A DNA stretch of 64,000 nt from Kitasatospora paranensis (GCF_039544005.1 NZ_BAABKV010000001.1:1426001-1490000); one strand, 5' to 3'; counted from the first letter of the stretch, positions 18,079 through 29,359 are shown. Notes: generated from the sequence alone by a model not told the origin. Numbers and translations: made by a program.

Positions 18079-18167
18079 GACGGCCCGTTCACCGAACGTA
18101 CGACGGCCCGGCGGCGCAGCCGGGCCTCCCGGGCACGAGCCCGGCGGAACTGGGGTGGGGACACATC

Positions 18168-18727
18168 ATGAGCGGTTCGTCCTTCCGGATCGACCTCGAC
18201 GAGGTGGAGGCCGCGGTCAAGGCGATCAAGGCGATGCTCGACGACATGGAGGGGCCGACGGCGCGGCTGGAGGCGGTGATCAACCAGATCAAGCCGACGG
18301 TCTACGGGACCGACGCGGTGGGCAAGTCGCTGACCGGTGGCAGTTCGTCGGTCGGCGGGCTGGCGGACCACCAGCAGCAGGTGTTCGCCGGGGTCAAGGC
18401 CTATCTGCAGAACTCCGCGCAGATGGCGGCCAACCTCGACCTGGTCGTTCAGCGCTACCGGGAGACCGAGGAGGCGCAGACCGCCGAGCTTCAGAGGTTG
18501 AACGGTGGGCAGGCCGGCAGCGCGCCGGTCGCCACGGAGCCGGCCCAGTTGCGTCAGGTCGATGCGATCGCGCCGTCGCCGGTCTCCGTCACACTGCCGC
18601 CCACGGCCACCCAGGACGCGGGGTACCACAACCCCGATGCTCCTCAACTCGACTACAACGAGCGGGACTCGAAGCCGGATCCGGAGCCGCGTCCGGCCCC
18701 GGGGGCGGGCACAACCAGCTCATCTGA
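18168..18727 (+). CDS. WXG100-like (ESX/type VII) small secreted-type protein (frame broken at the end)
   Basis: The first 100 residues form two long amphipathic helices separated by a turn, as in WXG100 proteins: VEAAVKAIKAMLDDMEG, turn with VYGTDAVGK in place of W-x-G, then LADHQQQVFAGVKAYL to VVQRYRETEE. The tail is Pro/Ser-rich. In the given sequence the frame runs to 18815, straight through a perfect 14-bp hairpin. Restoring one G in CCCCGGGGG (18697-18705) ends it GGGHNQLI at TGA 18725-18727, before the hairpin, with 186 residues. I prefer this end. Family members are exported by ESX-like systems; none is encoded here. Confidence 0.65.
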
Positions 18728-18747
18728 GCAGGCCCCCTCGAACCGCA

Positions 18748-18790
18748 CCCTCCGGTCCCGGCTCCACGCCGGGACACCGGGACCGGAGGG
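18748..18790 (+). terminator. Strong hairpin terminator after the first WXG100-like gene
   Basis: CCCTCCGGTCCCGG (18748-18761) pairs perfectly with CCGGGACCGGAGGG (18777-18790) across a 15-base loop. Its position supports a gene end at 18727 rather than 18815. Confidence 0.75.
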
Positions 18791-18811
18791 CGGCGGCGTT
18801 CCGACGAAACC

Positions 18812-18832
18812 TTGACCTGATATATCGTCAGG
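18812..18832. promoter_or_regulatory. AT-rich palindrome upstream of the large WXG100 gene
   Basis: TTGACC (18812-18817) resembles a -35 element and overlaps the inverted repeat CCTGA-N7-TCAGG (18816-18832). The site is a rare AT-rich patch 108 bases before ATG 18940. No good -10 lies at the right spacing, so it is a candidate operator more than a proven promoter. Confidence 0.35.
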
Positions 18833-18939
18833 CAAATGAAGTAAAAGTCCTGACGCCACGCGTCCCGGCGTGAACCCTCCCCGCCGGTCCCGGGCACCCC
18901 GTCCCGGGCCGGCCGGCCAGTCCCAGAGAGCGACTCGTC

Positions 18940-21171
18940 ATGATCGAGCTTCCGTCCGACCTCGCCGAGGTGCTGAAGGTCGTCCAGAGCAACGAACACG
19001 GTTCCGGGATCCTGTTCCCCGACGCCAACGAGGATTTGCTGTCCGAACTCGCCGCCGCCTGGGAGGCGTGGAACTCGGCCGCCGAGCCCGCGGTCCGCAC
19101 CATCGTGGCCAGCGCCAACCGGGCGATGGCCAACATGTCGGGCGCGGCGGCGGAGAGCTTCCAGGGCTACCTGCACAAGTACGCGGGCAGCGACCAGTCC
19201 CACGCGGCGACCACGCTCGACGCCGGTGCCGCGATGGCCCAGTCGATGCGCGGCGCCCAGCAGGCCGTCACCCAGACCAAGTCCGAGATGGTCCGTGAGC
19301 TCCAGTACGCCAAGGACTACATGGACCAGAACCCGGCCGGCAAGCACGACGACATCGCCCAGTCCGAGGGCATCAAGACGGCCGCGGACACCTACAACAC
19401 CTATGTCGGCCAGGTCGGTTCGAGCGTCGACTCGATGCTGCGGCAGAGCGCCGGCCACGTCGAGCGGATGACCGGCGCGGGCCAGGTGGCGCGGCTCGGC
19501 GGATCGAACGGCGGCGCGGCCTCCCCGACCCATACCACCGCCCCCACCACCACCTTCGACCCGTCGTCACTGCAGCACCCCAGTGCCACCGGCCTGGACT
19601 CGCTCTCCGCCCCCGGCGACCCGCTCGGCGGGGCCGCGATGCCCGGCGCTCCCGCCGGGACGCTCTCCGCCCCCGGCGACCCGTCGATGGCGGGGCTCCC
19701 CTCAGGGGCGGACATGCCCGGCGGATTCGGCGGCGCCGGCGGGTCGGGCGGCGGATCCGGGGACGGCTCGGGCGCCTACCGGCCACAGCTCGGCTCCCTG
19801 CAGCCCTTCCAGCCCCCGTCGCCGGCCGCCTTCACCGGCGGCTCCGTCGGCGGTGGCGGCTCATTCGGCTCGGGCGGTGGCGGCGGCGCCCCGGTCTTCT
19901 CCCCCGACAGCACACCGCACCTCAGCCTGGCCGGGCTGCCGGGCTTCTCCGGATCCACCGGTTCCTCCGGCGGCACCGGTGGCGGCCCGGGCGCCCTCGC
20001 CCCGTGGTCGCCGCCGACTCCCGGCAGTGGGACGTTCGGCGACTCGGGGCTCGGCCCCGGTAGCCTCGGCGTCCTGCCCTTCCGCAGTGTCGGCGGCCAG
20101 ACCACCGGGATCGGCAGCGGATCGGGTGCCTTCAAGCCGGGATCCGCGACTTTCAAGCCGACCGTGCCCGGCGGCACGGCGGGCGGGCGCGGCGGCCTGG
20201 CCGGCGGCATGCCGATGGCCGGCGGCGGGCGCGGGTTCGGCGGCGGGGGCAGCGGGCTCGGCGGCGGGGCCGCCGGACGGGGCCTGTCCGGACGCTCCGG
20301 GCTCGGTGTCGCCGGAGGCGGCGCGGAGGGCTCGGCGCGGGCCGGCGGCGCAGGGTCCGCCGGCGTTGCCGGCTCGGGCGCGGCCGGCCGTGCCGGTACG
20401 GCGTCCGGCAGTTCGCGCGCCACGGGTGCGACCGGCATGGGCGGCGCGCACGGGCCTGGCGGGGCGATGGGCGGCGGCGGGCGGGGCGAGAAGCGCGGCG
20501 GCAACCGGTTCGTCCGGCCGACCCGCTTCGGTGCGGCCGGACCGGAGGACGAGGAGGAGATGCTCCTCGCCGACTCCGGCATCACCGGACAGGCGGCGCA
20601 GCACGAGGACGGTGATCCGCGCTGGGAGCGGATGCGCCGCCGGTGGCTCGACTCGGCCCGGACGGAGGGCGCGGGCACAGCGCCGGCCGCGGACGCCGTC
20701 GAGGACAGCCCCGCGGACCAGGCGACACTGCTGACCCAGCTCACCAGCGCCCTGCTCGGCCCGGACGCGGCCGCCGACGGCGCCGCGGCCCTGGCCGGCC
20801 TCGACGGCACGGACACCGCCGGGGGCTCGGACACGGACACCGGCGGCACCACGGCGACGGAAGGCGGACCGGCGGGCGGTGACGGCGGGTCGGGCCGTCC
20901 GTCCCAGAGTGCGTCCGGCTCCGCCGCGGGTGACGGCGGAACAGCGGACGACGGCTACCTCGACCGGGCCCGCGCCGTCGCGGCCCGGCGCGGTCGGCCC
21001 GACAGCGACGACTCCCCCGCCCCGGCCCCGTCCGCCGGAGGCGACGCCGCGAAGCCGGCGCCGCTCCGCGAGGAGGGCGGCTACCAGGTGCCGAGCCCGT
21101 TCCTTCGCGCGGCCCTGGCCCGGCTGGCCACCTCCGGGGGCGCCGAGGGCGGCGGCTCCACCGGCAGCTGA
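18940..21171 (+). CDS. Large WXG100-like protein with Gly/Pro-rich linker
   Basis: A 743-residue protein. Residues 1-190 resemble the CpnT-type N-terminal WXG100 domain: LPSDLAEVLKVVQS, then LFPDANEDLLSELAAAWEAWN with a W-x-x-W/N helix, then long helices with ERMTGAGQVARL. Residues 190-520 are a Gly/Ser/Pro-rich disordered linker. The C-terminal 220 residues are acidic and Ala-rich around GNRFVRPTRFG and DPRWERMRRRW, with no catalytic motif that I recognise. There is no signal peptide, as expected for ESX substrates. It probably acts as a helper or secretion partner for the giant protein at 22345. No clear Shine-Dalgarno is seen; the start is chosen by domain alignment. Confidence 0.75.
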   Translation: MIELPSDLAEVLKVVQSNEHGSGILFPDANEDLLSELAAAWEAWNSAAEPAVRTIVASANRAMANMSGAAAESFQGYLHKYAGSDQSHAATTLDAGAAMAQSMRGAQQAVTQTKSEMVRELQYAKDYMDQNPAGKHDDIAQSEGIKTAADTYNTYVGQVGSSVDSMLRQSAGHVERMTGAGQVARLGGSNGGAASPTHTTAPTTTFDPSSLQHPSATGLDSLSAPGDPLGGAAMPGAPAGTLSAPGDPSMAGLPSGADMPGGFGGAGGSGGGSGDGSGAYRPQLGSLQPFQPPSPAAFTGGSVGGGGSFGSGGGGGAPVFSPDSTPHLSLAGLPGFSGSTGSSGGTGGGPGALAPWSPPTPGSGTFGDSGLGPGSLGVLPFRSVGGQTTGIGSGSGAFKPGSATFKPTVPGGTAGGRGGLAGGMPMAGGGRGFGGGGSGLGGGAAGRGLSGRSGLGVAGGGAEGSARAGGAGSAGVAGSGAAGRAGTASGSSRATGATGMGGAHGPGGAMGGGGRGEKRGGNRFVRPTRFGAAGPEDEEEMLLADSGITGQAAQHEDGDPRWERMRRRWLDSARTEGAGTAPAADAVEDSPADQATLLTQLTSALLGPDAAADGAAALAGLDGTDTAGGSDTDTGGTTATEGGPAGGDGGSGRPSQSASGSAAGDGGTADDGYLDRARAVAARRGRPDSDDSPAPAPSAGGDAAKPAPLREEGGYQVPSPFLRAALARLATSGGAEGGGSTGS

Positions 21172-21281
21172 GTCCGGTGGGCCGACGCCGCCGGCCCGCC
21201 ACCGGCCCCGCCCGGGCCCTCCCGCCGTCACCGTGCCGCTCCCCGCGAGCGGCACCCCGATCTCCCCGAAGTGGAATCGCC

Positions 21282-22340
21282 ATGGATGAGCAGACAGACA
21301 CCGAGCAGACGCACGCCGCGCTGCGCGACACCGTGAGCGCCCGCCCGGTGGAGACCGAACTCCGGATGACCGAGGCGGAGCCGGTCCGGACCTACGAGGC
21401 CCAGCAGGCACAGCCGTTGATGGACCGTGAGGTGGCGTACCACCCCGCGGAGGAGACAATCGTCGCCGAGCCGACGGCCCGACTCCGGCCGATGGAAGGC
21501 ACCGTCGCTCCCGAACCGTTCTCCCGCCTGCAACCGGCACAGGCCGAGCACATCGCCGAACCGATGGCCCAACTCCGGCCCATGGAAGGCACCGTCGCCG
21601 CCGAACCCTTCTCCCGCCTGCAACCGGCACAGGCCGAGCACATCGCCGAACCGATGGCCCAACTCCGGCCCATGGAAGGCACCGTCGCCGCCGAACCCTT
21701 CTCCCGCCTGCAACCGGCACAGGCCGAGCACATCGCCGAGCCGATGGGGCAACTCCGGCCCATGGAACGGGCGGACGCCGCGGCGCCGATGACCCGGGCG
21801 TTGCCGGTTCAGTCGACCGCCCCGGCGGCAGCCGCCGCGGATGCCAAGCGCCTCGCGCCGACCCAGGCCGCCGCTTCGCAGGCGGGCGGTTCCGCGGGCA
21901 GCGGCTTCCAGGTGGACCCGGACCAGTACCGCGCGGCGGTCAGCCCGGTGCTGGCCGCGGCGGATCAGCTCAGCCAGCTGGTGACCGGCCTCACCGCCTT
22001 CCTCGATCACACCCAGTCGACGGCACCGTGGGGCAACGACGAGTCGGGCAAGAAGTTCGCGGAGGGCGAGAAGGGCTATCTGAAGTACAGCACCGACACC
22101 CTCAAGGGGTTGAAGGGGATGCCGGACGCCGTCCGCTACATCGCCGACGGCCTGAAGGCGATGGCGGACAACTACCGGGCCACCGAGGAGGACACGACCT
22201 CGGTGTTCCAGGACGACGGCGGTTCGGACACGGTCTCCGTGCCCCAGACGGGAACGTATGCCGCGCCCGTCAATGTCATGACTCCGCTCGCCCCGCGAGT
22301 CGGCACCACGGTGCACCCGTCCACGATTCGAAGGGCCTGA
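21282..22340 (+). CDS. WXG100-like protein with 30-residue tandem repeats
   Basis: A 352-residue protein in two parts. Residues 70-165 contain three nearly identical 30-residue repeats starting RPMEGTVAAEPFSRLQPAQ and ending EPMAQL, acidic and Pro-rich, without a known fold. Residues 205-315 are WXG100-like: two helices around TAPWGNDESGKKFAEGEKGY, where PWGND keeps the W-x-G turn, followed by GLKAMADNYRATEEDT. This C-terminal domain is related to the protein at 18168, with the same YRxTEE ending. It ends five bases before the giant toxin-like gene, a position typical of a dedicated WXG100 partner exported together with the effector. Confidence 0.75.
   Translation: MDEQTDTEQTHAALRDTVSARPVETELRMTEAEPVRTYEAQQAQPLMDREVAYHPAEETIVAEPTARLRPMEGTVAPEPFSRLQPAQAEHIAEPMAQLRPMEGTVAAEPFSRLQPAQAEHIAEPMAQLRPMEGTVAAEPFSRLQPAQAEHIAEPMGQLRPMERADAAAPMTRALPVQSTAPAAAAADAKRLAPTQAAASQAGGSAGSGFQVDPDQYRAAVSPVLAAADQLSQLVTGLTAFLDHTQSTAPWGNDESGKKFAEGEKGYLKYSTDTLKGLKGMPDAVRYIADGLKAMADNYRATEEDTTSVFQDDGGSDTVSVPQTGTYAAPVNVMTPLAPRVGTTVHPSTIRRA
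21491..21760 (+). repeat. Three 90-bp in-frame tandem repeats
   Basis: Units start at 21491, 21581 and 21671 and a fourth is cut short after 21761. The second and third copies are nearly identical at DNA level, so the expansion is recent. Each unit encodes 30 residues of the WXG100-like protein. Confidence 0.9.
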
Positions 22341-22344
22341 TCCG

Positions 22345-25300
22345 ATGGCGGTCGAGCTTCCGGAGCCCCTGCAGTGGGTGCTCCTCCTCCTTGCCGGAAC
22401 CCGTTGGCCGGAGGCCGACGAGGACATGCTCCGCGACATGGCCCAACACTGGCGTGACGGTGCGAAGACCCTGGAGGACGCGGGCAAGTCCGCGGACTCC
22501 GCGGTCAAGCGCGCCCTGGACGGCCAGAAGGGCGTCGCCGCCGAGGCGTTGGCCACGCACTGGGCACAGTTCACCACCGGCAAGGGCACCGAGCAGGACC
22601 CGGGCTACTTCCCCGGCCTCGTCCAGGCCTGCAACGGCATGGGCGACATGCTGGAGGCCATGGCCAACTCCGCCGAGACGGCCAAGATCCAGATCATCGC
22701 CCAACTCGGCATCCTGGCCTTCGAGATCGCGACGGCGGAGGCGGAGGCACCGTTCACCGCCGGCGTCTCGCTGGCCGAGATCCCGGTCTTCGTCGGCGTC
22801 AGCCGGACGGTCGTGCAGCAGATCCTCAAGACGCTGCTCAAGGAGGCCCTGGAGTTCGCCGCCAAGCAGGCCGCCCAGATGGCCGCGATCAACGTCCTGG
22901 CCCAGGGCATCGAGGTGATGCAGGGTCACCGCAAGAGCATCGACATGAAGGAGGTCGGGCAGAACGCCCTGGGCGGCGCCGTCGCGGGCGCGAGCGGCCA
23001 CCTCATCGGCAAGGGCCTGAGCGGTGCCGGGTCCAAGCTCGGCCTCAGCAGCGTCATGGAGACCACGGCCGGAAAGATGGTGCACGGCGCGGCCGTCGGC
23101 GTCGGCGCGGACGTCTCGACCCAGCTCATCACCACCGGTCACGTGGACGGCGGAAGCCTGCTCGGATCGGGCCTGAGCGGCGGTGCCTCGGTGGGCCTGC
23201 GTGCGGGTGCCTCGGCTGTGAAGGGCCACTTCAACGGGCCCCCCACGATCCCGACCCCGCACGGCGGTCCGTCCGGCGGCGCAGCCGGTTCCGGGTCGGC
23301 CGCCGGCGCGGGCGCGGGCAGCCCGTCCGGCCTCGGCCACGGGTCGGACACGCCGGTCTTCTCCAAGCCCGACTCCGCCACGGCTGGTTACCAGGGTCCG
23401 GGCGGCGGGTCGTCCGCCGGGGGCGGGTCGTCCATCGGCGGCGGTTCGTCCACCGGGGGCGGTTCGCACAGCTCCGGGAGCCCCGTCGGCGGGGCCGGCC
23501 ACGAGAGCGCCGGCAGCAGCCCCGCGACGGGCACCGACGGGTTGGGGTCGACGCCGTCCGGCGCGTCCGCCCCGTCGGGCGCGTCGGCCTCGTCCGGCTC
23601 CCGGCCGGCGGGCGGCGACAGCCCGGCGTCCGGCGACACCCCGCACGAGAGCGCCGCAGGCCGCACGGAGCCCGCGCCCGCACCCGCGCCCGCACCGGCC
23701 TCCGCCACGCACGGCCTGGTTCCGTTCGGTTCCGACCGTGCCACCGCGTCGGCGGAGCACACCCCGGCCGGCGCGGCCGAGCACGCCCCGGTCGCGGACA
23801 CCCCGGTGCACACCACCGAACGCCCGGCCCCCACCGTCACCGGTGCCGAGCCGGCCGCGTCCCGGTCGGAGGCGCCCGCCTCGACCGAGACGCAGACCGC
23901 CGGCCCGGTCCGTTCCGGCTCCGCCGACCACGCGACCGGCACGCCCGAGGCCGCTCCTGCGGAGCACCGGAGCGCGGACCAGGCCGCACAGCCGCCCGCG
24001 CAGCACCAGCCGTCCGAGACGGTCGCGGCCGCGCCGCACGGCACCGAGGGCGAGACCCGCACCGCGCCCGGCGACCACACGCCACCGGTCGACCGGACGG
24101 CCCCGACCCCGACGCCGAACCCGGCCGCCCACACCACGGCCGAGGGCACCGGTGTCCGTCCCGACCCCGCCGGCGGACCGGTGCACGAGAGCCACCCGGT
24201 CGCCTCCGAACCGACCGTCCAGCCCGGGGCGGACCGGCCGTCCGGCGCCCCGACCTCCCACGAGGTGCCCGCGGCCCGTCCGGCGGACACCACGGTCCAT
24301 GCCACTCCCGGGACCACCCCCGAGGCCCGGCCCGCCGAGGCACCCGCGCCCGCACCGGCCGCAGCGCACACGCCGGAACCCGCACCCACCACCGCACCCG
24401 CCGCCGCACACGCACCGGCACCGGCACCGGCACACGAAGGCGTCGCCGGCCAGCCGGTCGGCGGACCGGCCCACACCCCGCCGGAGTCGGCCGGGAACGC
24501 TGTCCCCACCGCGCAGCCGCACGTCGCCCCGAGCGTGCCCGTGGCCGGGCACGGACCGGTGCACGCCGCGTCCGGTGCCCCCGTGGCGCACCCGTCCGGC
24601 GGTGCCGCCGACCGCGGCGCGTCCACCTCCGGGTCGAACGCGCCGCACGAAGCCGACGAACCGGCGGCCGGGACGAGCCGGCTCGACACCGCAGGGCTGC
24701 CCACCGGCCTGTCCGTGCCGACCGCCCGTCCCGGCTCGACCGATCACTCCGGGCGGCCGACGGACCCCGCGGCCACCCCGGCCCCGCCGCCGGTGTCCCC
24801 GGACGCCGCGCCCACGGCGGCCGCTCCCGGCGTCCTCGGCGGGGCGATGCCGATGCAGACGGGGGCGTGCCGCACGGCTCGCCGTCGTCGTCCTCCCGCC
24901 CGCCGACGCCCTCCGCGGCCGGCGGACCGGTCTCCCGGCCGGCCGGCGGCGGTACCGGTCCCGTCCGGGCGGGTGCCGAGCCGGTGTCCGCACCGCCCGC
25001 ACGCGGGATGGACCGTCCGCTGCGCGCACAGGACGCCGAGACGATCCACCAGACCGAGCGCGACCAGCGCCGGCAGGAACTCGACGCGCTGCGCCGGAGC
25101 AACGACGGCGCGGTCACCAGGACGGCCGAACAGCTCGGCCGGCAGCAGGTGTTCACCTCCATCCGGCCTCCGGAGGCGGAGAGCCTCGTCCGGGACGTGC
25201 CCGGCATGTCCGCCCAGGAGCGGGCGCAGACGCTGGACGCGATGAAGCCGGAGTACCGCCGGTGGCTGGCGAAGGACCCGGCGTTCGTCGACGCGCTCCA

Positions 25301-28300
25301 CGATTCGCTGCCGCCGAAGGAGTTCGCGAAGACGGCCGCCCAGCTGATGGTGGACGTCGACCCGCGGGCGAGCCAGCCGGCCACGGCCCGCCTGGAGGCC
25401 CGGGCCCAGGCGGAGCGGATGCTCCAGGATCCGGACGTCGCCGCCCGGCTGTTGAAGAGCGGGGCGGGCATGGTGGTCGTGCCGAAGGACGTCTCCATGA
25501 CCGACGTCAACGCCTTCCACAACATGCGCGGCACGACGGCCGGCGGGGCGTCGGGCGGCGGCCGCGGCTGGGACGACGTCCGCGGGTCGGGCGGCCGGCG
25601 TGCCGCGGTGACCGAGGAGAACCTGCTCGGCGAGCACACCACCATCGGCAACGCCCCGCACTACGAGGACGGTTACTCGACCACCACGCACGAGTTCGCG
25701 CACACCGTCCACCAGGTCGGCCTCTCCGAGGGCGACCGGAAGACGATCACCGACAGCTACCAGCAGAAGGTCGCGGACCCCAACGCGGCCTGGTCGGACG
25801 GCCCGCGGCACGACACCCAGGGCAAGCCGGTCGACAACTACGGCTCCCGGGACGAGCTGGAGTACTTCGCCCAGGTCAGCAACGCCTACCTCGGTACCAA
25901 CCACGGCACCGACCCGCACACCGGCCAGCCGCGCAACAACGGTCCGGAGTGGGTGCGGGCGAACGAGCCCCACCTCGCCCCGCTGCTGGAACGGCTGTAC
26001 GGGCCCGACCCGGTGGCGGTCCACCAGGATCCGGCGAACCCGGTGACGGCGACCCGCGCCGACAACGAGATGTACCAGGGCTTCCGGGAGTTCATGGACC
26101 ACGTCGACCCCCAGACCCCGCCCGCGCACGAACCCGCCGCACACGAGCCCGCCGCGCACGAACCGGCCGTGCCCCACCAGGACGCGCCCACCACCCCGCA
26201 CACCGACCCCGCGACCGCCCACGACCCGGCCGCCACCACCCACGACCCGGCCGGCAGCGGGCACGTCCCGCCGCCGGCCCCGCGCGGCGAGCAGGCGCCC
26301 GGGGAGCGGGCGGGCGGGAACGAGCGGTCCGGCGAGACCCGCACGCCCCCGCCGCCGGAGGCCGGGACCGTCCACTCCGAGCCGCAGCCGCACCGCGTCC
26401 CCGACGGCATGACGGAGCACGAGACCGTCGAGTCCGAATTCCGGCTGGGCACGGCGGCGCTGCTGGAGCAGACCGTCATCGGCCGGCTGTCGGAGAGCGG
26501 ACTCGGGCTGCCGGAGGGCGCGCTGGTGCTCGGCGGTGGCGGCGGTGTGGCCGCCGTCCAGCTGCACCGGCCGGTGCAGGACCTCGACATGCGCCTGACC
26601 TTCGACGGCAACGCCGCGGGGCGGTCGAACGAGGTCCTGAACTTCCTGGCCCATGAGGTGCTCACGGAGGGCACCGTCGTGCCCGGGCGCCGCGACACCG
26701 CGACGACGGTCACCGGGAAGTTCGGCGGACTCGACGTCAGCATCACCCTCGCCCCGGTGCATCCGCAGGAGCACCAGATGCACGTGGTGGTCAACGGCGA
26801 GACGCACACCGGCGAGACCGTCCCGCTCAAGGTGGTGGCCAGCGAGGACCTGCTCGGCGACAAGATCGCGGCCCTCGCCATGCGCAAGCAGGACGCCAAG
26901 GTCGACGTGGCCATGCTGCGCGAGAAGCGGCTCCGCGACGCCACCGACGTGCTCACCCTGTACTCCAAGCTCGAACCGGGCGCGCTCGACCGGCTCCGCA
27001 ACGACCGTGAGTCGCTGCGGCCCGCGATCGGCAAGCTCGCCGACGTGGTCGCCGAGGTCTCGAAGCACTCCGGTGACCGGCTCACCCCGGAGCAGAGGCA
27101 GACCCTGGACGAGATCTCCCGGGGTCTCGGCAGTGCGCCGACCGCCAGGCCGGCCAAGGCCCCGAAGTCGAAGCCGACCCCGGAGGAGCTGGCGGCCCTC
27201 AAGGCACAGAAGGAGGAGAACAAGCGGCTCAAGGCCGCGGCGGCCGCCGCGGCCCAGGCCGCGCCGGCGCCTCCGCCGGTGCCCCACCAGGACGAGTCCT
27301 CCGCCGCCGGGGCCACCCGCGGCCCGGGCTCCGAGCACACCCCCGCCCCCGCCGCCGCCCCCGCCGGCCTTCCGTACCGGCCCCGTGTCGCGCGGCATCC
27401 ACCCGGCACCGCCGCCGCCCGCGCAGGTGACCACCGGCGGCGGCTCCTCGCACGCGCACCAGGACACGGACGTCGACATGGAGGCGGTGTCCGACCGCGG
27501 GTCGCAGGTGTCGGAGCACGAGGACATGGAGGTCGAGCTCCCCGTGCGCCAGCAGCGCAACACGCTGCCGGTCTCGCTGCAGACCACCGTGGTCGGCAAC
27601 CCGCACCGCCCGCTCAACGGCGACGAGGTCTTCCTCGGCGAGGTGCTGCCGTCCAACGACCGGCCGATGACCCGCTTCGGCAGCGAGCAGCGGTCGCACA
27701 CCGTGCCGTGGGGCCTCACCCGCAGGGCCGCGGGCGGCTTCGCGGGGCGCTCGGCGGACTCGGTGTGGACCGAGATCAAGACCGACGTGGCGCACATGAA
27801 GACGTTCCCGCCCGAGCCGAAGGGTGCCGCCGCCAAGGACTTCCCGATGGTGCAGGCGCGGTGGAACGACATCGTGCACCGCCTCGACAGCCTGCCGGAC
27901 CAGCCGCCGGTCGGCCGCCCGCTGGAGGAGTGGCACCGCAATCTCGGCGACCTGGTCTCGGGCTACATCGAGATCTCCCAGCTGACCTCGTTCGCGTCGT
28001 TCGCGGACGGCCGGGCGGTCGGTCACGGCGAGGCCCACCTGCTCGACCACCTCGGGCGGTTCGAGCGCGGCGAGGCGCCGGCCCCACCGACCCAGCAGGT
28101 GGTGGGCACCCTCCTTGACATCAAGGCGAGCGGTTCGCTGTCGGACCGGGACGCCGTCGCGGCCAAGGAACACCTGATCAAGAGCCTGCACCGGGCCTAC
28201 CCGGGCTACATGACGCAGCAGCGGCGCGCCGACATCGAGCAGCAGCTCGGGCTCACCGGGCCGGTGCACGTCGTCAACCCGGGCACGCTGCCGCCCGGGG

Positions 28301-29359
28301 CTCCGGTGTTCGGCCGCTACGACATCAAGTCGGACCTGGTGGCGGACCTCTCGTTCGACCCGCAGTCGTCCACGATCGGCCGGATCATGCTCAGCGAGCA
28401 GTCCCGGCCGGACACCCAGTTCGGCAGCGCGCAGAACTCCCACGCCGCGTCCTGGTCGCTGATGCGTGCCTCGCTGCTGTCCTTCCAGGGCAAGAGCCAC
28501 CAGGAGCTGGAGGGCTGGCTGGGCGACCGGTTCAACGAGATGCACGCCCTGGGGGACAACCTGGACCCGACGACCCGTGCGGCGGTCAACCACGCCCGGC
28601 AGCAGTTGCGCGACCTGGACAACTACCCCGACCAGCAGCGGGCGGCCCGGACGAGCGACCTCGTCCGGGTGTTCGTGAGCACGCACCAGAGGCTGCCGCA
28701 CACCACCTTCGTGGACACGTTCCAGCTCGGGTCGGCGACCAGCAGCGGCGAGCTCGACCTCGGGTACCTCGGTTCGGACCGGCACGACGCCACGGTCGCG
28801 AGCCACTTCGACGGGGCGGCGCCGTTCAACATGCAGGGGTGGAACTGGCCCGGTCGTACCAGGGCTGGAAGAACCTGGCCGAGACGCTCGGCCCGGTCGG
28901 CCCGAACACCGTGGCCGAGCTGGCGGGGCGCACCTTCACGCCGAAGAACCTCCAGCAGCTGGCCGCCTCGGCCGGCGGAAATCCGCTGCTGCCCGCCACG
29001 GCGCACCGGTACCTGCAGGGCCTCGCCCAATGGGAGGGGCGGTGTCGACCGTCTTCCCCGACCACGGACCGCAGGCGCTCCAGCGGACGTGGGCGGCCCA
29101 GCAGGCCATGTTCACGCCGGACCGGTTCGGCGGGGCCCGGAGTGCCCAGGACCAGGAGGCGCTGAACACCTGGTTCAACGAGATCCGGTCGGCACGGACG
29201 CCCCTCGAAGCCGCCCCGGCGCTGGCCGCGCTCACCCGCTTCTACAAGGTGCGCAGCGACGAGACCCGCCGCTCGGATCCGAACCAGGCGCTCCAGCAGG
29301 CCGTCCAGGCCGGGACGGCGGTGGCCCAGGCCCAGGCCCAGGCCCAGGCGGCCGTGTAG
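22345..29359 (+). CDS. Giant polymorphic-toxin-like type VII substrate: WXG100 head, HExxH metallopeptidase, nucleotidyltransferase, duplicated C-terminal module (four frame breaks)
   Basis: Restored length is about 2340 residues. 1-300: CpnT-type WXG100 head (LPEPLQWVLLLLAGTRWPEADED) and a hydrophobic Gly-rich stretch. 300-870: Pro/Ala-rich linker. 880-1250: metallopeptidase-like domain with THEFAHTVHQVGL near 1115 (zinc HExxH) and DELEYFAQ near 1170 as third ligand, the arrangement of anthrax-lethal-factor-type domains. 1350-1590: AbiEii/MenT-like nucleotidyltransferase (VLGGGGGVAAVQL, QDLDMRLTF, SEDLLGDKIAAL). 1730-1910 and 1985-2145: two copies of an unnamed module sharing RPxTxFGSxQxSHxxxWxL. 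Frame breaks: 24861-24865, 28836-28839 and 29036-29039 (one G lost each) and about 27335-27375 in a C-run (net +1). Secretion is inferred. No immunity gene is recognisable next to it. Confidence 0.75.

Noticed and set aside
23400..24860. A separate gene for the Pro/Ala-rich region
   Set aside because: It is continuous in frame with the WXG100 head and, after one restored G at 24861-24865, with the metallopeptidase; it reads as a linker.
22276..27941. Two long minus-strand frames opposite the giant gene
   Set aside because: They mirror the Pro/Ala-rich linker and the domains of the plus-strand protein and have the wrong codon-position bias.
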